Below, piece by piece: positions 55,326-63,840 of a stretch of 64,000 nucleotides of DNA. The stretch lies in the NCBI RefSeq assembly GCF_010994755.1, contig NZ_WHSB02000015.1:83363-147362 (forward strand), written 5' to 3'. Below the pieces are notes generated by a model. The model was not told the DNA's origin. It did no database searches and saw only the letters and a program-made list of their open reading frames with translations. How positions within the stretch are numbered: the first letter of the stretch is position 1; the number at the start of each line of letters is the position of its first letter. This stretch comes from Shinella lacus (GTDB lineage Bacteria; Pseudomonadota; Alphaproteobacteria; Rhizobiales; Rhizobiaceae). Made by a program: the position numbers and the translations under genes.

Positions 55326-56834
55326 ATGACGGAGCAAAAACCCCTGCTGGAAGCCCGGCGGGTGTTCAAGGGATTTTTTGGCAATCCCGTTCTGAAGGGC
55401 GTCGATATCGCCCTTCACCCCGGCAGGGTGCATGCCCTGCTGGGCGAGAACGGTGCCGGAAAATCCACGCTGATCAACCTGCTTTCCGGCGCCCTCCAAC
55501 CGGATAGCGGCACGATTTCCGTCGATGGCAAGCCGGTCGGGCGCTTCAGCCCGGCCGGCGCGCGCGCGGCCGGCATCGCCGTGGTGCAGCAGGAGCTGAG
55601 CCTGACGGCGGACCTGTCGATTGCCGAAAACATCGGGCTCGGCGCCTTCCCGCGCCGGTTCGGCCTCATCGATTACCGGGCGCTTCACCGCGGCGTGCGC
55701 GACGTCTGCGACATGGTGGGCCTCACCGAGCCGCTCGACATGCCGGTGGCGGACCTGGCGCTTGGTCGCCGCCAGATGGTGGAGATCGCCAAGGCGCTGT
55801 TCCGCAAGCCGCGCGTGCTCATCCTCGACGAGCCGACTTCCTCGCTCTCCGCCCACGAGGCCGGCATTCTAGCCCGGCTGATCGGGACGCTGCGCGATCG
55901 CGGCACGGCCCTGCTCTATATTTCCCACCGCCTCAACGAGGTGCAGGCGCTCTGCGCCCATGTCACGGTGCTGAAGGATGGCGGCGTCACCGCCGACCAG
56001 TCGCTCGCCGGCATCGATGGCGAGGGGCTGGTGCGCCTGATGGTCGGCCGCGAGACCGGCGATCTCTTCCCGCCACGCCCGGCTGCCAATCCTGGTGCGA
56101 CGCGCATCAGCGTGGAGAATTTTTCGGCAGGCCTGGTGCGGGATATCGGCTTTTCCGCCCGCGCCGGTGAGATCGTTGGCATCGGCGGGCTCGTCGGGCA
56201 GGGGCAGGAAGACCTGCTGCTTGGTCTCTACGGCGCCATCCCCGCCAAGGCTTCCAAGGCCGAAGTGTCCGGCAAAGGCGCGCTGCCCGCCCATGTCGGC
56301 GAGGCGAATGCCGCGGGCATCGTCTATGTGCCGGCGGACCGCAAGCATGAGGGGCTGGTGCTGCCCCATTCCATCGCCTCCAACCTTATCCTCCCTTCGC
56401 TCGGCCGGCTTGCCCGGGGCGGTTTTCGCGATCGGGGTGCGGAGGCCGGGCTGATCGCCGATCTGGCGCGCCGGCTGACCATCAAGGGCGACGTCGCCCG
56501 CGCGGTTCAGGCGCTTTCCGGCGGCAACCAGCAGAAGGTGGCGCTCGCCAAATGGCTGCCGCTCGATCCATCCGTGCTGCTGCTCAACGACCCGACGCGC
56601 GGCGTCGATATCGAGACCAAGCGGGAAATCTACCTGATGCTGCGCGCCTTCGCCGCCGAAGGGCGGCTCGTCATCCTCGCCAGTTCCGATACGCCGGAGC
56701 TCGTACATCTCTGCGACCGCGTCGTGGTGCTGCGCGAAGGCCGCGTTGCCGCAAGCCTTTCGGGCGCGGCGATCAGTGAAGAGGCGATCGTCGGCGCGGC
56801 CATGGGCATCAACACGCAGGGAGCTGCCGCATGA
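55326..56834 (+). CDS. CUT2-class ABC transporter ATP-binding protein (two fused NBDs)
   Basis: A 502-residue fused ATPase. NBD1 has an intact Walker A (GENGAGKST near residue 40) and Walker B (LILDEPTSSL), but its signature is LALGRRQ. NBD2 has a proper LSGGNQQK signature, but its Walker A region is GLVGQGQEDLL without the GK, and Walker B reads LLLNDPTRGVD. So one composite ATP site is complete and the other degenerate, as usual for CUT2 but more marked. It ends in an ATGA overlap with the first permease. The start is at MTEQKPLLEARRVFKGF. Confidence 0.9.
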   Translation: MTEQKPLLEARRVFKGFFGNPVLKGVDIALHPGRVHALLGENGAGKSTLINLLSGALQPDSGTISVDGKPVGRFSPAGARAAGIAVVQQELSLTADLSIAENIGLGAFPRRFGLIDYRALHRGVRDVCDMVGLTEPLDMPVADLALGRRQMVEIAKALFRKPRVLILDEPTSSLSAHEAGILARLIGTLRDRGTALLYISHRLNEVQALCAHVTVLKDGGVTADQSLAGIDGEGLVRLMVGRETGDLFPPRPAANPGATRISVENFSAGLVRDIGFSARAGEIVGIGGLVGQGQEDLLLGLYGAIPAKASKAEVSGKGALPAHVGEANAAGIVYVPADRKHEGLVLPHSIASNLILPSLGRLARGGFRDRGAEAGLIADLARRLTIKGDVARAVQALSGGNQQKVALAKWLPLDPSVLLLNDPTRGVDIETKREIYLMLRAFAAEGRLVILASSDTPELVHLCDRVVVLREGRVAASLSGAAISEEAIVGAAMGINTQGAAA

Positions 56835-57796
56835 GCGCTGTTTCTTCTTCCGGCTGGCTCTATGGCGCCATCCAGCGCCGCCGCAATCGCAGCCTCGGAG
56901 GCCTCTATCTGGTCGTCGCCGCTTTCCTCATTCTCTATGCGGTGCTTTTCCCGGGCATTCTCTCCGTCGGCGGCTTTTCCAAGTTCACGCAGAACTGGTT
57001 CCCGCTCGCCCTCGTCACCATGGCGCAGGCGCTGCTCATGCTGAACGGCGGCATCACGCTGGCGATCGGGCCGCTCGTCAGCCTCGGTGCGGTGATCGCC
57101 GCGACCACGATGGGCACCGCGCTCGGCGTGCCCGGCGGCATTCTCGCCGTCGCTTTCGTGGGTCTCGCGATCGGCGCTGTTACCGGCGCCATCGTCGCGC
57201 ATCTCCGGCTGCCGGCGATCATCGTTACGCTCGCTGGTTCCTTCATCATCACCGGCGTGGCGCTCATCCTGCTGCCGCGCCCTGGCGGTTTCATTCCGGA
57301 TTGGCTGTCGATCACGCTTGCCGGCCACACGCCCGTCGCCTTCCTGCTGCTCGTCGTCATCGTGCTCGCCTGGAAGGCGTTTCTCGCGACACCGCTCGGC
57401 CTCGGCATCTACGCGGCCGGCGACAATCCGATTGGCGCGTTTCGTTCTGGCGTGCCGGTCGAGCAGGTGAAGATCGTCGCCTTCGCCCTGTCCAGCCTGC
57501 TGGCGGCCCTTGCCGGCCTCTTCGTCGCGGCGCAGACGGGGTCGGGCGATCCGGTCATCGGCACGCCCTTCACGCTGAATTCCATTGCCGCGGCCGTGCT
57601 CGGCGGCGTCGGCTTCCTCGGCGGCAAGGGCACGATGCGCGGCGCGATCTGCGGCAGCCTGCTGCTCTCGGTGATGATCAACGTGATGTTCTTCCTCGGC
57701 TTCCCGCCGGTCGCGCAATATATCGCGCAGGGCCTGATCATCGTCGGTGCCGTCGCGGTGCCGGAGCTTCTTGCAAAGGGGAGGGCGAGGCGATGA
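56831..57796 (+). CDS. CUT2-class ABC transporter permease 1
   Basis: A 321-residue inner-membrane permease with about 8-10 hydrophobic segments. The family blocks ALLMLNGGITLAIGPLVSLGAV, AGDNPIGAFRSGVPVEQVKIVAFALSSLLAALAGL and SIAAAVLGGVGFLGGKGTMRGAI are clear. It overlaps the ATPase and the second permease by four bases each. It forms a heterodimeric channel with the next gene product. Confidence 0.9.
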   Translation: MSAVSSSGWLYGAIQRRRNRSLGGLYLVVAAFLILYAVLFPGILSVGGFSKFTQNWFPLALVTMAQALLMLNGGITLAIGPLVSLGAVIAATTMGTALGVPGGILAVAFVGLAIGAVTGAIVAHLRLPAIIVTLAGSFIITGVALILLPRPGGFIPDWLSITLAGHTPVAFLLLVVIVLAWKAFLATPLGLGIYAAGDNPIGAFRSGVPVEQVKIVAFALSSLLAALAGLFVAAQTGSGDPVIGTPFTLNSIAAAVLGGVGFLGGKGTMRGAICGSLLLSVMINVMFFLGFPPVAQYIAQGLIIVGAVAVPELLAKGRARR

Positions 57797-58734
57797 ATGC
57801 CGTGAAATCCCTGTTCCGCAATCCGCCGCTGCTGACCTTCCTGCTGGTGGCGCTCGTCTGGCTCGTTGCAAGCTTGACGCTGCGCGGTTTCGGCGCCTAT
57901 GGCCATCTGCGCTACCTGCTGGAGCTTGCCGCCGTCATCGGCATTGCGGCCGCCGGGCAGACGCTCGTCATCCTGATGGGCGGCATCGATCTCTCGGTGG
58001 GCGCCGTCATCACCGTCACGGCGATCCTGCTGCCGCTGATCTCGCCCGCCTGGGACCCCACCGGCCTCATCGGCATCGTTCTGGCGCTGTCGATCGCCAC
58101 CGGCATCGGTTTCCTCAACGGCGCGGGCGCCGCCTATCTGCGCGTGCCGCCGATCATCATGACGCTCGCCATGGCAACGTTCCTTCAAGGCCTGCTCGTC
58201 ATCGTCGCCGGTGGCAGTGCGGTCACCGTCAGCAATCCGGCGGTCATCCTGCTCGGCCAGGCCCGGCCGCTCGGCATCCCGGCCGGCGTCATCCTGTGGC
58301 TGGCGGTCTCGGCCGTCGTGCTGCTGCTCATCCACCGCATGCCGATCGGCGCGCGCTTCCTGGCGCTTGGGGCCAATCCGCTGGCCGCCCGGCTTTCCGG
58401 CGTCAGCGTCACACGCAACACGCTGATTCTCTATGCATTGTCTGGCTTCTTTGCGGGCCTTGCCGGCATTCTGGTGCTCGGCATGAACCGGCAGGGTTAT
58501 GTTGGCATCGGCGATCCCTATCTGTTGACGTCGATTGCCGCCGTCGTGCTCGGCGGCACCTCCATCCTCGGCGGGCGCGGCACCTATGCCGGCACCATTC
58601 CGGGCGCGATCCTGCTCGTCACCACGACGGCGCTGATCACTGTCGTCAATGCCTCGCCCGGCTGGCGCTCGATCATGTTCGGCACGCTGATCCTGGCGCT
58701 TCTCCTCATTTCCGGCCGCGAGGCGCGGCGATGA
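57793..58734 (+). CDS. CUT2-class ABC transporter permease 2
   Basis: A 313-residue permease with similar topology. Blocks: IGIAAAGQTLVILMGGIDLSVGAVITVTAILLPLI, LGANPLAARLSGVSVTRNTLILYALSGFFAGLAGI and SIAAVVLGGTSILGGRGTYAG. It starts in the stop of permease 1 (ATGA) and ends in the start of the amidohydrolase (ATGA), so import and catabolism are translated as one unit. Confidence 0.9.
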   Translation: MNAVKSLFRNPPLLTFLLVALVWLVASLTLRGFGAYGHLRYLLELAAVIGIAAAGQTLVILMGGIDLSVGAVITVTAILLPLISPAWDPTGLIGIVLALSIATGIGFLNGAGAAYLRVPPIIMTLAMATFLQGLLVIVAGGSAVTVSNPAVILLGQARPLGIPAGVILWLAVSAVVLLLIHRMPIGARFLALGANPLAARLSGVSVTRNTLILYALSGFFAGLAGILVLGMNRQGYVGIGDPYLLTSIAAVVLGGTSILGGRGTYAGTIPGAILLVTTTALITVVNASPGWRSIMFGTLILALLLISGREARR

Positions 58735-59663
58735 CGGCATGTTATGACGGCCCGGTGATCGACCCGCATCACCACCTCTGGGATCTCTCGCTAAAGCGCC
58801 ATCCCTGGCTCGAAAAGGCGAAGGCCACCGGCGACCTCGCGCCGATCCTGCGCAACTATGGCATCGAGGACTACCGGGCCGATGCGGCTCGCCAGAGCGT
58901 CGTCGCCACCGTGCATGTCGAAGCCGGCTGGTCGGATGCGCATCCGCTGGAGGAAAGCCGCTGGCTCGATGGCCTCAACCGCAGCAGCGGCATTGCCCAC
59001 CGATACGTCGCCCGTGTTCCCCTCGATGGCCCCGGCGCGATACGCCTGCTGGACGCCGAAGTGGCAAATCCCAACGTCGTCGGCATCCGCGATATCGTCA
59101 GTTGGCATCCGGACCCGACAAGAAGCTTTGCGCCACGCGCCCATCGCATGGCCGATCCCGCCTGGCGCCTGGGGTTTTCTCATCTCTCCCGCCTCGGCCT
59201 TGTTTTCGACCTGATGCTCTTTCCCTGGCAGATGGTCGAGGCGCTCGACCTGGTGCGCGCCTTTCCGGAAGCGTCTTTCGTGCTCAACCACTGTGGCAGC
59301 CCGATCGATCGCACGGACATGGGCATGGCCCTTTGGCGCAATGGCCTGCGGGCGCTCGGCCGGGAAGCGAATGTGCGGTTGAAAATCTCCGATCTCGTCG
59401 CCTATGACAATGATTGGACGCTCGAAAGCCTGCGCCCGGTGATCGACCATTGCCTCGAATGTTTCGGCTCCGCACGCGCGATGTTCGCCAGCGATTTCCC
59501 GGTCGCCGGGCTGCATGCTTCCTTCGACGAGGTCTACGACGTCTTCCGGACGGTGGCCGCATCCCTCTCGCTTGCGGAGCAACGCGCTTTGTTCTTCGCG
59601 ACCGCCAACGATACCTACCGCCTCGGAATTGCCGAGGCGGTCAGAGGAGAAAATCATGTCTGA
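58731..59663 (+). CDS. Amidohydrolase-family (TIM-barrel) hydrolase, lactonase-like
   Basis: A 310-residue amidohydrolase of the PF04909 group. The metal-binding VIDPHHHLWDLS is at the N-terminus, ASFVLNHCGSPIDR in the middle and ARAMFASDFPV near the end. The group includes 2-pyrone-4,6-dicarboxylate lactonase and L-fucono/rhamnono-lactonases. Its role in this cluster is unknown; hydrolysis of a lactone or an amide formed from the imported compound is plausible. It overlaps permease 2 by four bases and the next gene by eight. Confidence 0.82.
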   Translation: MTACYDGPVIDPHHHLWDLSLKRHPWLEKAKATGDLAPILRNYGIEDYRADAARQSVVATVHVEAGWSDAHPLEESRWLDGLNRSSGIAHRYVARVPLDGPGAIRLLDAEVANPNVVGIRDIVSWHPDPTRSFAPRAHRMADPAWRLGFSHLSRLGLVFDLMLFPWQMVEALDLVRAFPEASFVLNHCGSPIDRTDMGMALWRNGLRALGREANVRLKISDLVAYDNDWTLESLRPVIDHCLECFGSARAMFASDFPVAGLHASFDEVYDVFRTVAASLSLAEQRALFFATANDTYRLGIAEAVRGENHV

Positions 59664-60957
59664 CCTGCAAACGACCGGCCCCTTGATCGACGACCGTATC
59701 CGCGGCTTTCCGCCGGGCCACACGTCCTTGCCGCTCGATGCGATCGGCGGGCAGGGGTGGAAGCCCTATGACGGGGTGATGGCATTGCCGTTGATCTCGC
59801 TCGACCGGCAGGCTTTTGCGAAAAACGTCGCGCTGATGATGGCCTATGTGAAGGACCACGCCGTCGAGATCGCGCCGCATGCCAAGACGCCGATGTCGGT
59901 GGCTGTTTCCGATGCGCTCATCGCCGCCGGCGCCTGGGGCACGACGGTTGCCGATATCCGCCAGGCGGCCGTGTTGCTGAAGGCGGGCCAGCGCCGGCTG
60001 ATCCTCGCCAACGAGATCGGCGGCACCGCCGCCGCGCGCCGGCTGGCCTCCCTGCTTGCCGCCTATCCCGATGCGGAGCTGCATATATTCGTTGATTCCG
60101 TTGCCCTCGTCGAAGCCTTGCGGGCGGCCTGGCAGGAACGGCAGGACCTGCCGCCGCTCGGGCTCCTGGTGGAGCTTGGCGCCGGTCGTGCCGGTGCGCG
60201 CAGCCTTGAGGCCGCGGGCGTTGTCCTTGACGCGATCCTCACGGCTGAGACCGCGCGCTTCGGGCTTAGCGGCATCGCCGCCTATGAAGGCGCTGCCGCC
60301 ACCGCGGATGCGGCGGAAACCCTGCGTCGGATCGATGCGCTGATGGCGATGACCGCGGCCTTCCTGCCGCAGGTTCGTGCCCGCATCGGCTTGGAACGCC
60401 CGCTTCTGCTGACGGCCGGCGGCTCGGTCTTTTTCGACCGGGTGGTCGCCGGGCTTTCTGCTGCCGTCGCGGCCGATCCCGCCTGCCGTCTGGTGCTGCG
60501 CAGCGGGGCGATCTTCTTTCACGATCACGGCGTCTATGAACGTGGCCTCACCGGCCTCGATGATCGCGGCGGTTTCCGCGTCGGCGGGGAAACGATCTCG
60601 GCCGCGCAGGGCTTTCAGCCGGCGCTGCGGGTCTGGGCGGAAGTCCTCTCTCTGCCGGAGCCGGGGCTGGCGATCTGCGGCATGGGCCTGCGCGATGTCG
60701 CGATCGACCAGGGCCTGCCGCGGCCGCTTGCGCTCTATCGCGACGGTGCACCGCTTGGCGATTTTACCGGTGCCGAGGTGCTGCGCCTCAACGACCAGCA
60801 CGCCTTCGTGCAGCTTCCCAGCGACGACGTCCGCGTCGGCGACGTGGTCGAATTCGGCATCTCGCATCCCTGCACCTGCCTCGACCGGCACGCCATTCTC
60901 TACGGCCTCGATCCCGACCGCACGGTCACGACGGCCTATCTCACCAGCTTCGGCTGA
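59656..60957 (+). CDS. D-threonine aldolase / D-serine dehydratase-like PLP enzyme
   Basis: A 433-residue fold-type III PLP protein. The PLP lysine is in APHAKTPMS (Lys77). The N-terminal alanine-racemase-like barrel is followed by the D-serine dehydratase-like domain (from about residue 310), with the metal-ligand motif SHPCTCLDRH (His-x-Cys). Such enzymes split or dehydrate D-beta-hydroxy amino acids. GAGGAGA lies before the ATG, inside the preceding gene's last codons. The adjoining RidA fits a dehydratase/deaminase that releases a reactive enamine. The true substrate is unknown. Confidence 0.83.
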   Translation: MSDLQTTGPLIDDRIRGFPPGHTSLPLDAIGGQGWKPYDGVMALPLISLDRQAFAKNVALMMAYVKDHAVEIAPHAKTPMSVAVSDALIAAGAWGTTVADIRQAAVLLKAGQRRLILANEIGGTAAARRLASLLAAYPDAELHIFVDSVALVEALRAAWQERQDLPPLGLLVELGAGRAGARSLEAAGVVLDAILTAETARFGLSGIAAYEGAAATADAAETLRRIDALMAMTAAFLPQVRARIGLERPLLLTAGGSVFFDRVVAGLSAAVAADPACRLVLRSGAIFFHDHGVYERGLTGLDDRGGFRVGGETISAAQGFQPALRVWAEVLSLPEPGLAICGMGLRDVAIDQGLPRPLALYRDGAPLGDFTGAEVLRLNDQHAFVQLPSDDVRVGDVVEFGISHPCTCLDRHAILYGLDPDRTVTTAYLTSFG

Positions 60958-60983
60958 TCTTCCCAAGCAGAAAGGAATTCCCC

Positions 60984-61328
60984 ATGATCCAACGCTACCA
61001 GAAGGGCTCGCGCATGAGCCAGGCCGTCAGCTTCGGTGGGCTCGTCTATATTGCCGGCCAGGTTGCGGAAGACCGCAAGGCCGGCATCGAGGGCCAGACG
61101 GGCGACGTGCTCGGCAAGATCGACGCCCTCCTGAAGGAAGCCGGTACGGATCGCTCGAAGCTGCTCGCCGTCAACGTCTTCCTGCCGGCGATCGTCGATT
61201 TTGAGGCGATGAACGGCGTCTATGATGCCTGGATCGACCCGGAGAACCCGCCGGCACGGGCCTGCGTCGAGGCGCGGCTGGCCGATCCGGACCTGCGCGT
61301 CGAGATGACCGCCGTCGCCGCCCTCTGA
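60984..61328 (+). CDS. RidA-family enamine/imine deaminase
   Basis: A 114-residue Rid protein. The FGGLVYIAGQVAED start and the C-terminal PPARACVEARLADPDLRVEMTAVA keep the arginine (Arg92) that corresponds to E. coli RidA Arg105, so deaminase activity is expected. It lies 26 nt after the PLP enzyme and 12 nt before the deacylase. In this setting it most likely hydrolyses the imine formed by the PLP enzyme. Confidence 0.9.
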   Translation: MIQRYQKGSRMSQAVSFGGLVYIAGQVAEDRKAGIEGQTGDVLGKIDALLKEAGTDRSKLLAVNVFLPAIVDFEAMNGVYDAWIDPENPPARACVEARLADPDLRVEMTAVAAL

Positions 61329-61340
61329 CGGGAGAAACAA

Positions 61341-62354
61341 ATGCACAGCGGTATCGTCAATCCGATCGATTTTGCGCAGGATGGCCGGCAGGCCGGTCAT
61401 CTTGCCATTCCCTATTCGGTCGACCGTTCGCCCTATTATCAGATCCGCATCCCGATCCTGCGCCTCAAGAATGGCGCAGGGCCGAGCGTGCTGCTGATGG
61501 CGGGCAACCATGGCGATGAGTATGAGGGCGAGCTTCAGCTCGGGCGGCTTATGCGCTTGCTCGATGTCGACAAGATCCGCGGTGCGATCACCATTCTGCC
61601 GATGGCCAACCTGCCGGCGGTGATGGCGGCGAAGCGGTGCTCGCCCTTCGATGGCGGCAATCTCAACCGAGCCTTTCCCGGCGATCCAGCCGGCACGCCG
61701 ACGGCGCGGATGGCGCATTTCCTCGAACACACGCTTTTCCCGGCGCATGACGTGGTGCTCGACCTGCACTCGGGCGGCACGTCCATGGCGCACCTGCCCT
61801 GCACGCTGATCGAGCGGCAGGCGGATGCGGCCCGCTTCGAGCGCTCGGTTTCGCTGATGCGGGCGATGGGTGCCTCGCACGCTTTCATTGCCGATAACGG
61901 GCCGACGGCGCCGACCTCGATGGGGGCCGCGGGCCGGGCCGGCACGATCGGCCTTTCCGGTGAATTCGGCGGCGGCGGGACGGTGACGCCGGAGACGATG
62001 GCTTTTACGGCGGCGGCGATCGACCGGCTGCTCGTGGCGCTTGGCCTTGTCGAAACGCCGGTTTTGTCACGCGAAGTCCTTCCGGCGCCGCAGGCGTTGC
62101 AGCTGCTTTCGCTCTCCCGCCACAGCCAGGGCATCTATGCCAGCCGGCGCGGCTGGTTCGAGCCGGCGGTGGCGCTGGGGGCCGTGGTCTCGGCGGGCGA
62201 TCTGGCCGGCTGGTATCACGATCTCGAACGGCTGGAGCAGGCGGAAGAGGCGCTGCACTTTGCCGAAGGCGGCATCGTCATTTCCCACCGCCTGCATTGC
62301 GACAGCCAGGCCGGCGATTGCCTGATCCAGGTCGCCGAGCCGATCATGGGTTGA
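61341..62354 (+). CDS. Succinylglutamate desuccinylase/aspartoacylase-family deacylase (DoeB-like)
   Basis: A 337-residue zinc amidohydrolase of the M14-like AspA group. Zinc ligands are His57 and Glu60 in AGNHGDEYEGEL and the His of DLHSGG; SPFDGGNLNRAFPG is also a family block. The closest named relatives I recognise are DoeB proteins, which remove the acetyl group from N-acetyl-diaminobutyrate during ectoine breakdown, but no other doe genes are present. It probably removes an acyl group from an amino-acid-like substrate. Its 3' end overlaps the last gene of the opposite strand by 11 nt. Confidence 0.85.
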   Translation: MHSGIVNPIDFAQDGRQAGHLAIPYSVDRSPYYQIRIPILRLKNGAGPSVLLMAGNHGDEYEGELQLGRLMRLLDVDKIRGAITILPMANLPAVMAAKRCSPFDGGNLNRAFPGDPAGTPTARMAHFLEHTLFPAHDVVLDLHSGGTSMAHLPCTLIERQADAARFERSVSLMRAMGASHAFIADNGPTAPTSMGAAGRAGTIGLSGEFGGGGTVTPETMAFTAAAIDRLLVALGLVETPVLSREVLPAPQALQLLSLSRHSQGIYASRRGWFEPAVALGAVVSAGDLAGWYHDLERLEQAEEALHFAEGGIVISHRLHCDSQAGDCLIQVAEPIMG

Positions 62355-63531
62355 TTGCGTCGACGGCCTCCTTCACCCAATCGAGACGTTTTGCCGGGAT
62401 AAGCCCGTAATTGTAGAAATTCACGCCGTCGGCGCCCGCGTCGACGGCGGCCTTGGCGCGTGCGGCGAGGATCGCCGGCTCGCCGACCTCGGGGTAAAAG
62501 ACGCGCAGGCCGAGCCCGAGGAATTTTTCTTCACCCAGCGCGGCCCTGCCGGTGCGGATGACCTCGCCGACGGCCTCCGGCGTCATGTCGTAGCAGCAGA
62601 GGATCGCGCCGTCGCAGAGTTTTCCCACGACTGCAAGATCGACGCCGCCGAGCCAGCCGTCCTTGAGGTCGATCAGCACGATGCGGGTGGCGGAGTCTGC
62701 GGCGGCCTTGATCTCGCCGATCAGGCTCGTCACCGGCTCGCTGCGCCAGGCGAGGAAGGCGTGCAGATCCGGGTGGTCGCGGAAGGCGTCGATGCCGGCT
62801 TCGGGGAAATCCGGGAATTGTTTCTCCGGCACGGCGCGCTCGCAGAGTTCGGCGATGAAGCGGGCGACGGTCCTGCGGGCGCCTTCCATGGGTACGCCCG
62901 CCTTTTCGGCGCGGGCGGTGCAATGGTCGCAGAAGCAGAGCGACAGCAGAAAATCGTCCTCGGCATTCAAGCCGACGCCGTCCTTTTCGTGGTGATATTC
63001 GTGCGCGAAACCCATGAAATTCGGGCTTTCGAGCTCCAGCATGTCGGGTTTGTAATTGGTGGTGATGTCGCGCACGAGGGTGACGACATAGTCGCGTGCG
63101 GCGGGGCTCGACGGGCAGAGATTGTAATAGTTGGCGTTGCCGAAGGCATTTCGGGTGATGTGGTCCGGGTGCAGCATGCCGAGGCGGCTGTTGTGCAGGC
63201 AGACCGTCCAGCACGAGACCTTCAGGCCGGTTTTTTCGCGCGCCGTCGTCAGCGCCGCCAGCATGTCGCCGCGCTCGACAACGTTTTGCGCCATCAGCGG
63301 GCGGATGGTCTTGCCCTGCCAGAGCGTTTCGTCGGGGCGGAAATAGACCGTGCCGTCCTCCGGGAAATAGGCCTTTTGCGCCGGGCTGCGTGGCTGCAGG
63401 AAGCGGCCGGCATGGTAGGAGGTCGCAAGGCTCACCGTGTTGAGGCCGGCGCGGCCGGAAAGCTCGGCGGCAAACGCCTCCAGCCCCTGGTCCTGGATGT
63501 CCCAGGGGTAGGTCCACATGGAAAGATGCAT
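62344..63531 (-). CDS. TIM-barrel-like protein of unknown function, part of the catabolic cluster
   Basis: A 395-residue soluble protein. MHLSMWTYPWDIQDQGLEAFAAELSGRAGLNTVSLATSYHAGRFL suggests the first strand-helix pairs of a barrel, with a glycoside-hydrolase-like flavour (LELESPNFMGFAHEYHHEKDG has possible acid residues). LCFCDHCTARAEKAG holds a C-x-C-x2-C that could bind metal. VDAGADGVNFYNYGLIP closes the barrel. I know only unnamed relatives. It faces the ABC operon, and GTCCA motifs like those beside the IclR gene lie just before its start. Confidence 0.7.
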   Translation of the reverse strand: MHLSMWTYPWDIQDQGLEAFAAELSGRAGLNTVSLATSYHAGRFLQPRSPAQKAYFPEDGTVYFRPDETLWQGKTIRPLMAQNVVERGDMLAALTTAREKTGLKVSCWTVCLHNSRLGMLHPDHITRNAFGNANYYNLCPSSPAARDYVVTLVRDITTNYKPDMLELESPNFMGFAHEYHHEKDGVGLNAEDDFLLSLCFCDHCTARAEKAGVPMEGARRTVARFIAELCERAVPEKQFPDFPEAGIDAFRDHPDLHAFLAWRSEPVTSLIGEIKAAADSATRIVLIDLKDGWLGGVDLAVVGKLCDGAILCCYDMTPEAVGEVIRTGRAALGEEKFLGLGLRVFYPEVGEPAILAARAKAAVDAGADGVNFYNYGLIPAKRLDWVKEAVDAINP

Positions 63532-63551
63532 GGCGGGCTCCTGTCGAATCT

Positions 63552-63593
63552 GTCCATTTTATAGAACATGTGTCCATAATAGTGTCCAGACGG
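63552..63593. promoter_or_regulatory. Three GTCCA motifs before the TIM-barrel gene
   Basis: GTCCATTTTATAGA (63552), GTCCATAATAGTG (63572) and GTCCAGACGG (63584). The first two resemble the elements at 54166-54201 next to the IclR gene. They lie 20-60 nt before the minus-strand start codon, over the likely promoter. Confidence 0.5.
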
Positions 63594-63840
63594 ATTTTCG
63601 GCGGCCTTGCATTGCTGAAAGAATCGGCGGGTCAAACCCCTCATGGCGGAGCCTTTCCCGGCGTCGCAAACAGGCGAGGGCCGGCCTCTTGGCATTTTCG
63701 ACGCATTGGATGTCGCGAACCGGAGGGATTCCTTGCAAGAGGCGGCGTAGCTTCTCGTCATTGCAGGGGCTTGCGCTGGCGCGAGCGGCCTGAAATATGC
63801 GCCATGCCGCTTGTGCGGCCGCATGAGAAGGGGATCGCCG
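63594..63840. other. Intergenic region upstream of purU, no gene recognised
   Basis: About 250 nt with average GC between the operator-like motifs and purU. Short open frames on both strands have no family resemblance and no ribosome-binding sites. The stretch GGGTCAAACCCCTCATG looks stem-loop-like, but I cannot assign a tRNA, a known riboswitch or a terminator. Confidence 0.4.

Noticed and set aside
63604..63780. tRNA-like or known riboswitch structure upstream of purU
   Set aside because: A GGGTCAAACCC-type stem is visible, but the acceptor and anticodon arms cannot be built, and no riboswitch consensus fits.
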